Shown here one piece after another: positions 1 through 7,723 of a stretch of 64,000 nucleotides of DNA. The translations under genes were made by a program, and so were the position numbers. Source of the stretch: Bacteroidota bacterium (lineage in GTDB: Bacteria > Bacteroidota > Bacteroidia > Flavobacteriales > Flavobacteriaceae); NCBI GenBank assembly GCA_023386585.1, contig JAEWJM010000003.1:124001-188000 (forward strand), read 5' to 3'. The notes beneath the pieces were generated by a model. It did not search any database. It worked only from the letters and a program-made list of their open reading frames with translations, and was not told where the DNA came from. Positions within the stretch are counted from its first letter, which is position 1. Every line of letters begins with the position of its first letter.

Positions 1-343
1 TCCTCGCATCGGCGTAAAATGCTTTCAGGTTTGATTCAATATTGATTTTTCCGGGTTCGGCAAAGAACATCAGCTTATCGTCGCCGCTAGACGTTGCGCC
101 GCGGTCGAGGATCAGATAAAGCATTTCGGGCGACTCGATATTGAGATGGCTTTCAAAAGCGCTGTTTCCGCTGATCTTTATGGTGTCGAGCGGCATCAGC
201 GTGGTATCGCGGACTGCTTCAATATACAGTGTCCCGCTTTTGAGTCCGTTGATGTTTCCGGTAATATGCAGGTTGCCTTTTTCTTCCTTTTTTGAACAGG
301 CTGCAATAAGCAACAAGAGCGTTAGTAGTGACATTTTTCTCAT
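1..343 (-). CDS. DUF4369-type lipoprotein, N-terminal part (cut by window edge)
   Basis: Reading from ATG at 343 toward the window edge gives a lipoprotein signal peptide ending in a lipobox (LLIAAC, Cys near residue 16), a charged linker (SKKEEKG) and a beta-rich stretch (ITGNINGLKSGTLYIEA) typical of DUF4369, the N-terminal domain of many Bacteroidetes envelope lipoproteins. In that family the domain usually precedes a thioredoxin/AhpC-like domain, but the C-terminus lies outside the window, so this cannot be tested. The product is probably anchored to a membrane facing the periplasm. It lies downstream of the M61 peptidase gene and is separated from it by a strong terminator, so it is probably transcribed separately. 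The lipoprotein call is firm; the family call is moderately sure. Confidence 0.75.
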   Translation of the reverse strand, partial: MRKMSLLTLLLLIAACSKKEEKGNLHITGNINGLKSGTLYIEAVRDTTLMPLDTIKISGNSAFESHLNIESPEMLYLILDRGATSSGDDKLMFFAEPGKINIESNLKAFYADAR

Positions 344-354
344 GCCGCAAAATA

Positions 355-387
355 ACAAAAAAAATCCCCGAATATTTCCGGGGATTT
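355..387 (-). terminator. Intrinsic terminator of the M61 peptidase gene
   Basis: A 9-bp perfect stem (AAATCCCCG at 362-370 pairing with CGGGGATTT at 379-387) with an 8-base loop is followed on the minus strand by a run of T. It lies 3 bases beyond the peptidase stop codon. Confidence 0.85.
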
Positions 388-390
388 GGT

Positions 391-2226
391 CTAACCTTTC
401 AGCCATGCTTCGCGGAGCGCTTTTTTGGAATCGTCGGTCGCCATGTAACCTTCGTGGTCTTCATATTCGAATTTGACTTTTCCTTTAAGCAGCATTTCCT
501 TGCCGTCGCGCTTGATCTTCATCGCAACTTCGTCGCCTTCTTTCCATTTCTGGCTTCCCATGATGAGATCGTAAATATTGTCGAGATTGTAATCTTTTCC
601 ATCTACAGAAGTAATGATATCACCGGGTTGCAGCTTCATTTCCTTCATAAACGGATTGAGTTCGCCGCTTGCGATCACCGCGATTTCTTTTGTTTCCGGC
701 TTAATCGTCACAAATGGTGAATGGCCTTTCATAAATACGTTCGCGGGTACTTTTTTTGTGGTTTTGCTTACGCCGACTTTGGCAAAAAAAGCATCATACG
801 GAATTGGCGAATCGCCGGCGACGTATTGATTCAGGAACTCGCCGACTTCAGGATATGTTTCCAAAACGATCCGCTCAAAAAGTTCGTTGTCGTCGAACGG
901 CTTTGTGGGACCGTAAATAGCCGACAGCCGCTTCATCATATCAAGAATTCCGCGTTGGCCATTGCTCTTTTCGCGAATCGTGATATCAATGCACATTCCG
1001 ATCAGCGCGCCTTTTTCATATACGTTGAGGTATTGCGATTTGTACGGCTCTTTCAGCACATTCGCACTCATTTCGGTAAATGGCATCTTATCATTCATGT
1101 GGCTGGCATTTTCGATCTTTCCGGCCATCCGGTTGTAAAATTCCTCTTCTGTAATTAATCCCTGGTTAACCTGGAAAAGGTTCGCGAAATATTCGGTCAC
1201 TCCTTCATACATCCAAAGATGTTTTGACATTTTCGGGGAATTGTAATCGAAGTAGTGGATTTCCTTTGAATGTACGCTGAGCGGCGTAACGGTGTGGAAG
1301 AATTCGTGCGAAATGACGTCGATCAGCCCTTGGACAAGCTGGTCTTTGGGCATCATTTCAGGAAAAAGGACAGTTGTAGATGTATGATGCTCAAGTGCGC
1401 CAAAGCCGTGTGCGTCGGGCTTTTTCATGTCGCTCAGGTAAAGCAGCACCGTATATTTTTTGTTTTTGTTGATGTCCCCAAGGAATTTTTTCTGTGCGCG
1501 CATCATCTTTTCCATGTCCGGAGTAATCGTTTTGGCGTCGAATGTCCCGTTTGGCGAATAAACGCTGATCAGGATTTCCATTCCACCTACATTGAAAGTC
1601 GTATAATCCGGTTTCGAATACATGATGGGATTGTCGACAACCTCAAAGTAGCGCTCCGATCTGAACACGTCTTTCGTATCCGAATTGTCGGCGTCAACAA
1701 GCGATGTCGCGCCGAAAAGGCTTGCCGGATGCGTAACCGTTACCACGTAAGGCGTCGCCAGCTTGTCGTCGAAGTAACCTACGAACCCGTGCATGTTCAG
1801 CATAAAGTTCGTATCTGCCAGAATATTAGTTCCTGCCGGGGAAAATATATCGTGCGTATTTTCTACATCATAAGTGTCATTGACCCAATAAGTAATATGA
1901 TCAAGTTTTTTTCCGTTGCTGATCGTCCACGAATTATCGTCGGCTTTTACAACGTTCAGCGGCTTGTTTTTTTTATCGAAGGCTTTAAAATCCTCTACGA
2001 ATTTGCCGTAATCGTCCTCTGAATAGGTTCCGGGAATGATTTTCGGAATGTGGTAGGTGACTTTATCACTTTTCATTGCAGGCGCGTTGACGGTTACCAT
2101 CAATTTGTCGTCTTTCACCACATTCAGGTCGATGGCAACTTTAACCTCGTCGCCTGATTTTGATTGGGCTGCCATTGGCAATGCCCAGAATGCGGCTGCG
2201 GCCAGCGGCAAAATGTAATTCTTCAT
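391..2226 (-). CDS. Secreted M61-family metallopeptidase with C-terminal PDZ domain
   Basis: This is a 611-residue zinc peptidase of the M61 (glycyl aminopeptidase-like) family. A signal peptide (about residues 1-21, ending MAAQS) sends it out of the cytoplasm. The N-terminal half is the beta-rich M61 domain. The catalytic signature HEFFHTVTPL (HExxH) lies near residue 307, with the third zinc ligand expected in EGVTEYFANL about 35 residues later. A PDZ domain occupies roughly residues 515-595 (LQPGDIITSVDGKDY). Full length and intact motifs suggest an active periplasmic or surface peptidase. The natural substrate is unknown; the family prefers N-terminal Gly or Ala. It is followed by its own terminator, so it is probably monocistronic or the last gene of its unit. 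Confidence 0.92.
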   Translation of the reverse strand: MKNYILPLAAAAFWALPMAAQSKSGDEVKVAIDLNVVKDDKLMVTVNAPAMKSDKVTYHIPKIIPGTYSEDDYGKFVEDFKAFDKKNKPLNVVKADDNSWTISNGKKLDHITYWVNDTYDVENTHDIFSPAGTNILADTNFMLNMHGFVGYFDDKLATPYVVTVTHPASLFGATSLVDADNSDTKDVFRSERYFEVVDNPIMYSKPDYTTFNVGGMEILISVYSPNGTFDAKTITPDMEKMMRAQKKFLGDINKNKKYTVLLYLSDMKKPDAHGFGALEHHTSTTVLFPEMMPKDQLVQGLIDVISHEFFHTVTPLSVHSKEIHYFDYNSPKMSKHLWMYEGVTEYFANLFQVNQGLITEEEFYNRMAGKIENASHMNDKMPFTEMSANVLKEPYKSQYLNVYEKGALIGMCIDITIREKSNGQRGILDMMKRLSAIYGPTKPFDDNELFERIVLETYPEVGEFLNQYVAGDSPIPYDAFFAKVGVSKTTKKVPANVFMKGHSPFVTIKPETKEIAVIASGELNPFMKEMKLQPGDIITSVDGKDYNLDNIYDLIMGSQKWKEGDEVAMKIKRDGKEMLLKGKVKFEYEDHEGYMATDDSKKALREAWLKG

Positions 2227-2271
2227 AAATTGGATTTTCGGTGTTTGTCGGATTAAGTCCGAAAAGTTACA

Positions 2272-3207
2272 TCAAATTTTCTTTGCGAAAGCAGAAATCA
2301 ACCCCACTATTTCGGGATTGACAGGCAAATCAGGGTTGTTGTACGATTCGCTGTTTTCATTGTCGTCGCCCGATATCGTTTTTAAAATGTGGTTCATGTT
2401 ATCAATAATCGCGTACTGTGCATCAGGTTTCGCCTTTTTCAGCAGTTCCGCTTCACTCACGCCAACCTGCAGGTCTTTTGTACCGTTAACGATCAAAACC
2501 GGGATTTTCAACCTTTTGATTTCGGCCGCCGGATCGTATTTCAGCCACGAGATAATGTAAGGTTGCACGCTTTCGCGGAAAATCGAAGCCAAAGCCATAT
2601 TTTTCAGTTCGAATGTCTGCCCGTTTTTCAAAAGAGCAAAATCCTTGTCGACTTCATCCTTCAATCCCGGCATCTGCCGCGTGATCTGCTCTGTTATGAC
2701 ATTGTCGATGGTCTGTCCGGCGCCGGCGATCGAAACGAAGCCATCGGCTGTTCCATTTGCTGCGACCATTCCGATGAGAGAGCCTTCACTGTGCCCGGCG
2801 ATGATGATCTTGCTGAATTTATTTTGCTTCCTGAAGAAGTTTACAACCTCTTTTGCATCGGCGATCAAATCGTCAAAGCTCAGTTTGCCTTCATCCATGT
2901 TACCGGCAATCATTTGCGCGATAATCCGCTTATCATATGAAAAAGCGGCGACTCCATTATTGGCCAGGCCTTCGCAAAGATATCGAAGAGAATTGTTACG
3001 AAGCCCGATTTGGTTTCCATCCCTGTTTGTCGGTCCTGAACCGGCTATTAAAACGACCAATGTTTTGCTTCCACCCAATGGGACATAGAGATTTCCGGGA
3101 AGGAGTTCGTTGACTTTGACTTCCGTTTTTGTGAATTTCGATTCCGTTTTTTGCTGTGCAACTGATACTGTTGCAATTAGGAGCAGTAAATAATAAAGTT
3201 TTTTCAT
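2272..3207 (-). CDS. Secreted alpha/beta hydrolase
   Basis: The 311-residue protein starts with a signal peptide (about 1-17, VSVAQ). It has the alpha/beta-hydrolase fold signs: an oxyanion-type segment (LIAGSGPTNRDG), the nucleophile elbow GHSEGS with Ser near residue 140, a probable acid in NGTKDLQV and a probable His in DNMNH. The protein resembles the serine aminopeptidase S33-like/dienelactone hydrolase-like group seen in Bacteroidetes. Substrate is unknown; an esterase or peptidase acting in the periplasm fits. The start codon follows directly on the U-tract of a terminator hairpin, leaving no room for a promoter between that hairpin and the ATG, so expression depends on read-through or on a promoter further upstream. 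Confidence 0.85.
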   Translation of the reverse strand: MKKLYYLLLLIATVSVAQQKTESKFTKTEVKVNELLPGNLYVPLGGSKTLVVLIAGSGPTNRDGNQIGLRNNSLRYLCEGLANNGVAAFSYDKRIIAQMIAGNMDEGKLSFDDLIADAKEVVNFFRKQNKFSKIIIAGHSEGSLIGMVAANGTADGFVSIAGAGQTIDNVITEQITRQMPGLKDEVDKDFALLKNGQTFELKNMALASIFRESVQPYIISWLKYDPAAEIKRLKIPVLIVNGTKDLQVGVSEAELLKKAKPDAQYAIIDNMNHILKTISGDDNENSESYNNPDLPVNPEIVGLISAFAKKI

Positions 3208-3210
3208 GTC

Positions 3211-3237
3211 AAAAAAAAAACTCCTGTTTGACAGGAG
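3211..3237 (-). terminator. Terminator hairpin abutting the next start codon
   Basis: A 7-bp perfect stem (CTCCTGT / ACAGGAG) with a 3-base loop at 3221-3237 is followed on the minus strand by ten T (3211-3220), then GAC and the ATG of the hydrolase at 3207. It terminates the DUF2805 gene and could also work as an attenuator for the hydrolase. Confidence 0.8.
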
Positions 3238-3242
3238 CTACC

Positions 3243-3521
3243 TTAATCGATTTTATTTTTTATATAATATTTTCCGTTGAGTTCTTCTTCGAAATCGTCG
3301 ATGACGATCGGTTTGGGCTTTGGCTTGCTCGCGCTGGCCTTTTGCCGCCACAGTTCAAAGCGATCTTTCGATAGCCTTTTGCGCATAATTTCGATCACCT
3401 CTTTTTCGGGCACACCGAATTCCGCTTTAATTACTTCGAAGGGCTTCCGCTCTTCAAGTGCCATGCTGACGAGCCGTTCTGTCTGCTCATAATCAAGCAT
3501 GGGACGATTGCTTTTTTTCAT
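3243..3521 (-). CDS. DUF2805 / TIGR03643 family small protein
   Basis: This 92-residue basic protein matches the DUF2805 (TIGR03643) family: a conserved N-terminal block of about 70 residues (EVIEIMRKRLSKDRFELW) followed by a low-complexity Lys/Pro linker (KPKPKP) and an acidic tail. The first helix pair (YEQTERLVSMALEERKPF, then GVPEKEVIEIMR) looks like a helix-turn-helix, which suggests nucleic-acid binding, but the family has no established function. It is cytoplasmic, with no signal peptide. It lies about 50 bp downstream of the fatty acid hydroxylase gene and ends in a strong terminator. Confidence 0.8.
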   Translation of the reverse strand: MKKSNRPMLDYEQTERLVSMALEERKPFEVIKAEFGVPEKEVIEIMRKRLSKDRFELWRQKASASKPKPKPIVIDDFEEELNGKYYIKNKID

Positions 3522-3569
3522 AAAACTTCCGCTATAATCTGAATCAATATTAGTAAAAAAAAGATTTCA

Positions 3570-4430
3570 CTATTCAGTGTGTTGAAAATTTTTTTCGTCG
3601 CCATCGGGCTGATTCTGAGCGGGGTTTTTCCGGAACGGCATCGCAAGCAGCGAGCCGATCTTGTTATGGTGCTCCGGCCGCATGTGCGTATCGATTCCGT
3701 ATACGATGCGTTCCTTCGGAAGCTGCGTAAATGTTCCGAAAATGCGATCCCAAATCGAGAAGATGTTGCCGTAATTGCTGTCGGTGTGCGGAAGCTGGTA
3801 ATGGTGGTGGACTTTATGCATATCCGGTGAGACGATGAAAACGGAAAGCCATTTATCGGCCCGGCCCGGAAGAGAAAAATTGGCGTGATTGAATTGCGAA
3901 AACACAACCGAAAGTGATTGGTAAAGAAAGACGATCCACATTGGCGTTCCCAGTAGGAGCACGGCCGCCGTAGTGAATAGGAACCTTACAACGCTTTCGC
4001 CCGGATGATGGCGGTTGGCAGTAGTGGTATCAACCCACGTATCGCTGTGATGGATCAGGTGAAAGCGCCACAGCCACTTGGTTTTGTGCTGTACCCAGTG
4101 CGGAAGATAAGCCGCAAGAAAATCTAACAGCAGCAAACCCGCAATAGCGGCGATCCAATCGTTGACGGGGCCAAGCCATTGCAAAATTCCGAAATGATGA
4201 TCTTGTGTGAACTGGGCGGCCATCAATAGCATGAACGCCATCGCAAAATTGACCACGATGGTCGTGACGGTAAAAAAAATGTTGATTCCTGCGTGGTGCC
4301 ATTTTCGGTATTCAAAGCTGAACAACGGCTTTGCGCTTTCAACCATCCAGAAAAATGCAATCCCGCCGGCCAGGATCAGCGCACGGTGCGACGACGGTAT
4401 CGTTGAAAAATACGCTGCAATGGTTTCCAT
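3570..4430 (-). CDS. Fatty acid hydroxylase / sterol desaturase family membrane protein
   Basis: The 286-residue integral membrane protein belongs to the fatty acid hydroxylase superfamily (PF04116), di-iron enzymes that hydroxylate or desaturate lipids. Histidine clusters expected to bind the two irons are visible: HWVQH, HLIHHSD, NRHHPGE and HKVHHHYQLPH. Several hydrophobic segments lie between residues 15 and 190. The C-terminal block (NYGNIFSIWDRIFGTF) is typical of bacterial members. Sterols are unlikely as substrate in this organism; membrane lipids or carotenoid-like compounds are plausible, but the sequence does not decide this. It is co-directional with the EamA transporter upstream and DUF2805 downstream. 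Confidence 0.88.
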   Translation of the reverse strand: METIAAYFSTIPSSHRALILAGGIAFFWMVESAKPLFSFEYRKWHHAGINIFFTVTTIVVNFAMAFMLLMAAQFTQDHHFGILQWLGPVNDWIAAIAGLLLLDFLAAYLPHWVQHKTKWLWRFHLIHHSDTWVDTTTANRHHPGESVVRFLFTTAAVLLLGTPMWIVFLYQSLSVVFSQFNHANFSLPGRADKWLSVFIVSPDMHKVHHHYQLPHTDSNYGNIFSIWDRIFGTFTQLPKERIVYGIDTHMRPEHHNKIGSLLAMPFRKNPAQNQPDGDEKNFQHTE

Positions 4431-4448
4431 GGCAACTAAATTACTGAA

Positions 4449-5381
4449 TTATGCAGTGCGCCGCCCGGCGAAAAAACTTTTCCAATTAATATTCATCATG
4501 ACGATTGCAAGTATGATCATCACGATTCCGATCCATTGCGTAAAGAGAACAGTTTCGCCAAGTATGAAAAACGCCATCATCACTGAAACGGGAAGTTCCA
4601 ATGCCGAGACAATGCTTCCGAGGCCGATTCCCGTCAGCGGAAATCCCAGGTTCATTAACATTGGCGGAATAACGGTTCCGAAAAGCGCCAGCAAAATTCC
4701 CCATTTGTAGAAAATATCGAAATTATATGCCTGATGCTGGGTTGCAACTGCAAAAATCAGCACCATGACTGCGCCGCCAAGCAGCATGTAAAGGCTTCGT
4801 TGTGCCGATGAAATGTGTACTGCCACGCGATTTGCAGTGAACATCGTTGTTGTGAACGATGCGGCTGCCAAAAGGCCGAGTACGACACCGCGCCAGTCGA
4901 GCGAGTTTTGATTGTGGATGATGTCGGTTGCCATTGCGGTGCCGGCTAGAACAACCAAAACGGCTCCGAACTTAATTGGTGACGGCGCTTTTTTCTCGAG
5001 TGCCCATTCGAGTAAAACTCCCATCCAAACGGTTTGCATCAAAAGAACGATTCCGATTGAAACCGGAATATATCGGACAGCCAGATAGTAGAAAATGCTT
5101 GTCAGCCCCGTCGATGTACCGGCGATCATAAGTTGCGTTATATCGTTTCGGCTGGCTTGAACGACTTTGTCTTTTTGTTTCGCCTTCCGGAAGCCATTTA
5201 TTAAAAGAATTGCCAGAATCCCCAGAATAAATTGCGAAGAAATGACTTCGGCAGGAGTAAAAACGTGGCCTGCAGAACCTTTATCGGCGTAAGCGAGTTT
5301 CACGAACGTGGCAAGCATTCCGTAGCTTGCAGCACCAAATGCGACCAGGAAAACTCCTTTTAGTATGTTATTGTTTGACAT
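4449..5381 (-). CDS. EamA/DMT-family transporter
   Basis: This 310-residue inner-membrane protein of the drug/metabolite transporter superfamily carries two EamA repeats, giving about ten transmembrane helices across the whole length. Recognisable pieces are the first-repeat region (SIFYYLAVRYIPVSIGIVLL) and the second-repeat end (ALELPVSVMMAFFILGE), a sequence common at this position in DMT exporters. The substrate cannot be inferred; members export amino acids, nucleobases or drugs. It lies 52 bp downstream of the response regulator that ends the kai cassette and on the same strand. I saw no terminator between them, so it could be co-transcribed. Confidence 0.88.
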   Translation of the reverse strand: MSNNNILKGVFLVAFGAASYGMLATFVKLAYADKGSAGHVFTPAEVISSQFILGILAILLINGFRKAKQKDKVVQASRNDITQLMIAGTSTGLTSIFYYLAVRYIPVSIGIVLLMQTVWMGVLLEWALEKKAPSPIKFGAVLVVLAGTAMATDIIHNQNSLDWRGVVLGLLAAASFTTTMFTANRVAVHISSAQRSLYMLLGGAVMVLIFAVATQHQAYNFDIFYKWGILLALFGTVIPPMLMNLGFPLTGIGLGSIVSALELPVSVMMAFFILGETVLFTQWIGIVMIILAIVMMNINWKSFFAGRRTA

Positions 5382-5432
5382 AGCCCAATTTAAAAAGCGG
5401 GCAAAGATACATTAAATGAAAAGTAAAATTGG

Positions 5433-5846
5433 CTAAACAGTATCGCGGGTTTCGAGCAGGCTGAGAATTTTATCGGGAATTTCATCAAAACCGCGCAACG
5501 TGAAGGGTTTCGTCAAAAATCCGGCGGTTCCCAGCTTTTCGCATCGCGCTTTGTAAACCGGGTTGATCGTCGATGAGAACACAACGGCGGGAATCCGCCT
5601 TAAATTAGAATGTTGTGCAATTTCCTCGAGTGCCTCAATGCCATTGAGAATCGGCATATTGATGTCGGTCAGGATCACATCGGGCAGTTCTGAAGCATTG
5701 TCCAAATAATCCAGCAATTCGCGGCCGTGCTTTACCCAGTCGACCCTTTCGAAGGCGCCGTGTTTGCTAAAGCTGTCGACGATCACTTCTCCGTCATCGG
5801 CATCATCTTCTGCGATCAGGATATGCAACTTGCGATTTTCTGGCAT
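5433..5846 (-). CDS. Single-domain (CheY/Rcp-like) response regulator at the end of the kai cassette
   Basis: The 137-residue protein is a lone receiver domain. The acidic pocket is EDDADD (residues 13-18), the phospho-acceptor is Asp61 in LTDINMP, the signalling Ser/Thr lies in FSSTINP and the conserved Lys is Lys113 in LTKPF. There is no output domain, so it should relay phosphate or bind partners. Its start codon directly abuts the stop of the PAS histidine kinase (one base apart), so the pair is almost certainly co-transcribed and cognate. It is a close paralogue of the receiver at 9535-9927, on the other side of the kai genes: shared patterns are PD(V/I)ILTDINMP and GF-x-KP. Confidence 0.9.
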   Translation of the reverse strand: MPENRKLHILIAEDDADDGEVIVDSFSKHGAFERVDWVKHGRELLDYLDNASELPDVILTDINMPILNGIEALEEIAQHSNLRRIPAVVFSSTINPVYKARCEKLGTAGFLTKPFTLRGFDEIPDKILSLLETRDTV

Positions 5847-7115
5847 TTAAACGGGTTTTTGTACCGGGAAATAAAGATTGAATATGCTGCCGTCGTTGAC
5901 TACACTTTGAACGTCAATTTTCCCCGAATGATTTTCCATGATTTTTTTGCAGATCGCGAGCCCGATTCCGTTTCCGGAATATTCGTTGCGCATGTGCAGC
6001 CGTTGAAAGATAGTGAATATTTTGGTCAGATGTTTTTCTTCAATACCGATTCCGTTGTCCTTGAAGCTGATCTTATGGTATTCACGCTCCGGATTCAACG
6101 GATCTACGGCAGAAATTTTGGACGAGGTAATTAAAATACGCGGCGGAATTGCCATTTTCCGGTATTTTATGGCATTGGAAATCAGGTTCGAAAACAATTG
6201 CCGGAGCTGAACCCGGGAACCGTTAATGACTGGCAGGTTTTCGACGATGAGTTCTGCACTATTTTCGCGGATCAAAATCTCGAGATCTTCACCCACATCG
6301 GCGATTGTCGATTTCAAATCGACTTTCCGCATCTCTTCCTTGGTGGCGCTGAAGGCATATTTTACCAGATCATCAACCAACGAGTTAAGTCGCAAAGCAG
6401 AGGAGTTAATTATGTTCAGATTGGCCACTTCTTTTGTTTGCAATGCTTCCGAACCACTTTCGATGAGATGCGAGGTATAGGTAAGGATCTTCCGAAGCGG
6501 TTCCTTGATGTCGTGCGAAATAACGTGGATGAACTGCTCGAGGCTCGAATTGGAAAGGTTGAGCTCGCTGATTTTCATTTCCAGTTGCCGCTGGTATTGG
6601 ATCAACGCTTCTTCGTGTTTTTTCTTTTCGGTGAGGTCCGTTACCACAACGCCGATGGCAGCGACTCTCGGGCTCAGGTCCGAAAAGGACATGTAAACAG
6701 GAACTTCGATTTCGCCGTTCTTTAGAATGACTTCGCCTTTGCTGATACGGTTTGGCAAACCTGCCATCAATTTGTCGAATGTTGCTGGGTCATCCAGATA
6801 ATCATGAAGATGTGTTCCGATGATCTTATTTGCCGGAATATTGGTCAGCTGCGAAAAATAATCATTACAGTAGAGGATCAGGCCTTCCGAATTGATGCTG
6901 AGCGCACCTTCACCGAATTTCTCGATCAGGATCCTGTACGTATAATCGGCGCTTTGCAGCGAATAAACCTGCGGACTGCCGTTATGGTGCAGCACCAACG
7001 CATCAACGGCGCCTTCGCGGATGGCGTCAATAGTATTATTGGCTTCGTAGAGTTGGCTCCGAAGCTCGTTAATCTGCGCCTCAAGGCTTTTGATGTCGGT
7101 ATTTCCGTATTCCAC
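5847..7115 (-). CDS. PAS-domain sensor histidine kinase of the kai cassette
   Basis: The soluble 422-residue histidine kinase has no transmembrane segment. A short N-terminal coiled coil (8-30) leads into DAIREGAVDALVL, a block I know from histidine kinases encoded next to bacterial kaiBC genes. A PAS domain covers about 60-165, a linker coiled coil 165-195, HisKA carries the phospho-acceptor His201 (VISHDIKEPLRKI), and HATPase_c includes the N box (NLISNAIKY, 310-318), G1 (DNGIGI) and G2 (GNGIGLAI). It starts one base after the second kaiB stop and abuts the response regulator, so it reads as the output kinase of the Kai module. That partnership is inferred from gene order. Confidence 0.92.
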   Translation of the reverse strand: MEYGNTDIKSLEAQINELRSQLYEANNTIDAIREGAVDALVLHHNGSPQVYSLQSADYTYRILIEKFGEGALSINSEGLILYCNDYFSQLTNIPANKIIGTHLHDYLDDPATFDKLMAGLPNRISKGEVILKNGEIEVPVYMSFSDLSPRVAAIGVVVTDLTEKKKHEEALIQYQRQLEMKISELNLSNSSLEQFIHVISHDIKEPLRKILTYTSHLIESGSEALQTKEVANLNIINSSALRLNSLVDDLVKYAFSATKEEMRKVDLKSTIADVGEDLEILIRENSAELIVENLPVINGSRVQLRQLFSNLISNAIKYRKMAIPPRILITSSKISAVDPLNPEREYHKISFKDNGIGIEEKHLTKIFTIFQRLHMRNEYSGNGIGLAICKKIMENHSGKIDVQSVVNDGSIFNLYFPVQKPV

Positions 7116-7116
7116 G

Positions 7117-7431
7117 CTAAATGCTGATATCGAGGATTTTCAAAACTTTATTGGTGTCCGACAAATCTCCCAGTATCATCCTTATCGGGTTCGGAGCGAG
7201 CCTGACAAGGGTTGGAATCCCAATAATCTGGTATTCGACGGCCAACTGTGGTTGGTGGCTGATATCGACAATTTCAAGCTCGTAATTATCTGCTAGATAG
7301 CTGTTGCAAATCTTATTGATGTTTTCAACGGCATGGGTGGACTTTGGAGACATACCCGAAGTGAACAGGATAAATTTATTTTTGAATTGATCTGTGCTGA
7401 AACTGTCGCTGATTGTGTCGCTATTGTCCAC
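7117..7431 (-). CDS. kaiB: Divergent KaiB-like protein (second copy)
   Basis: This 104-residue thioredoxin-fold KaiB homologue keeps the family core: FTSGMSPKS, the PQLAVEYQIIGIPTLV stretch, and PIRMILGDLS. KaiB binds the C1 ring of KaiC and can switch fold. Compared with the neighbouring KaiB it is more diverged. It carries about 15 extra N-terminal residues, and the hinge triplet that is Gly-Leu-Asp in cyanobacterial KaiB (the residues known as G88 and D90 in Thermosynechococcus) reads Ile-Leu-Asp here, with the protein ending four residues later. It lies one base downstream of the first kaiB and one base upstream of the kinase. It may be a specialised partner linking KaiC to the kinase, but this is inference. 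Confidence 0.85.
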   Translation of the reverse strand: MDNSDTISDSFSTDQFKNKFILFTSGMSPKSTHAVENINKICNSYLADNYELEIVDISHQPQLAVEYQIIGIPTLVRLAPNPIRMILGDLSDTNKVLKILDISI

Positions 7432-7432
7432 G

Positions 7433-7723
7433 TTAGTAGCTTAATTGTTTTATATTCAAACCAACAAGGACGCGTTCTTCATTGGAAAGGTCGCCGATGA
7501 TTTTGCGGATCGGTTCCGGAAATTTCCGCACAAGCGTAGGAACCGCAAGAATCTGATCGCCTTCGGCAAGTTGCGGATTTTGAAGCAGGTCTACGATTTC
7601 AATCGAATATTTGCCGGCAAGGTGTTGTTCGGCATATTTCTTAATATTGCTTAGCGCTTTTATCGATTTCGGTGTCTGGCCTGCGATGTAAAGCAGCAGC
7701 TGCCATTCTGCGGGTTTGGTCAT
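7433..7723 (-). CDS. kaiB: KaiB clock protein (canonical copy)
   Basis: The 96-residue KaiB is close to the cyanobacterial protein throughout: LYIAGQTPKS, then NPQLAEGDQILAVPTLV, then PEPIRKIIGDLS. Length matches the family (about 100 residues). In cyanobacteria KaiB binds phosphorylated KaiC and recruits output kinases. The fold-switch hinge reads Gly-Leu-Asn instead of Gly-Leu-Asp, so one of the two key residues is changed. Its start overlaps the kaiC stop by 4 bp, so translation is probably coupled. The partner is surely the KaiC encoded next to it. Confidence 0.93.
   Translation of the reverse strand: MTKPAEWQLLLYIAGQTPKSIKALSNIKKYAEQHLAGKYSIEIVDLLQNPQLAEGDQILAVPTLVRKFPEPIRKIIGDLSNEERVLVGLNIKQLSY

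Noticed and set aside
1270..2022. 250-residue open reading frame on the plus strand
   Set aside because: It lies antisense inside the M61 peptidase gene, has the high Arg/Val/Phe composition of an antisense shadow, and shows no family similarity.
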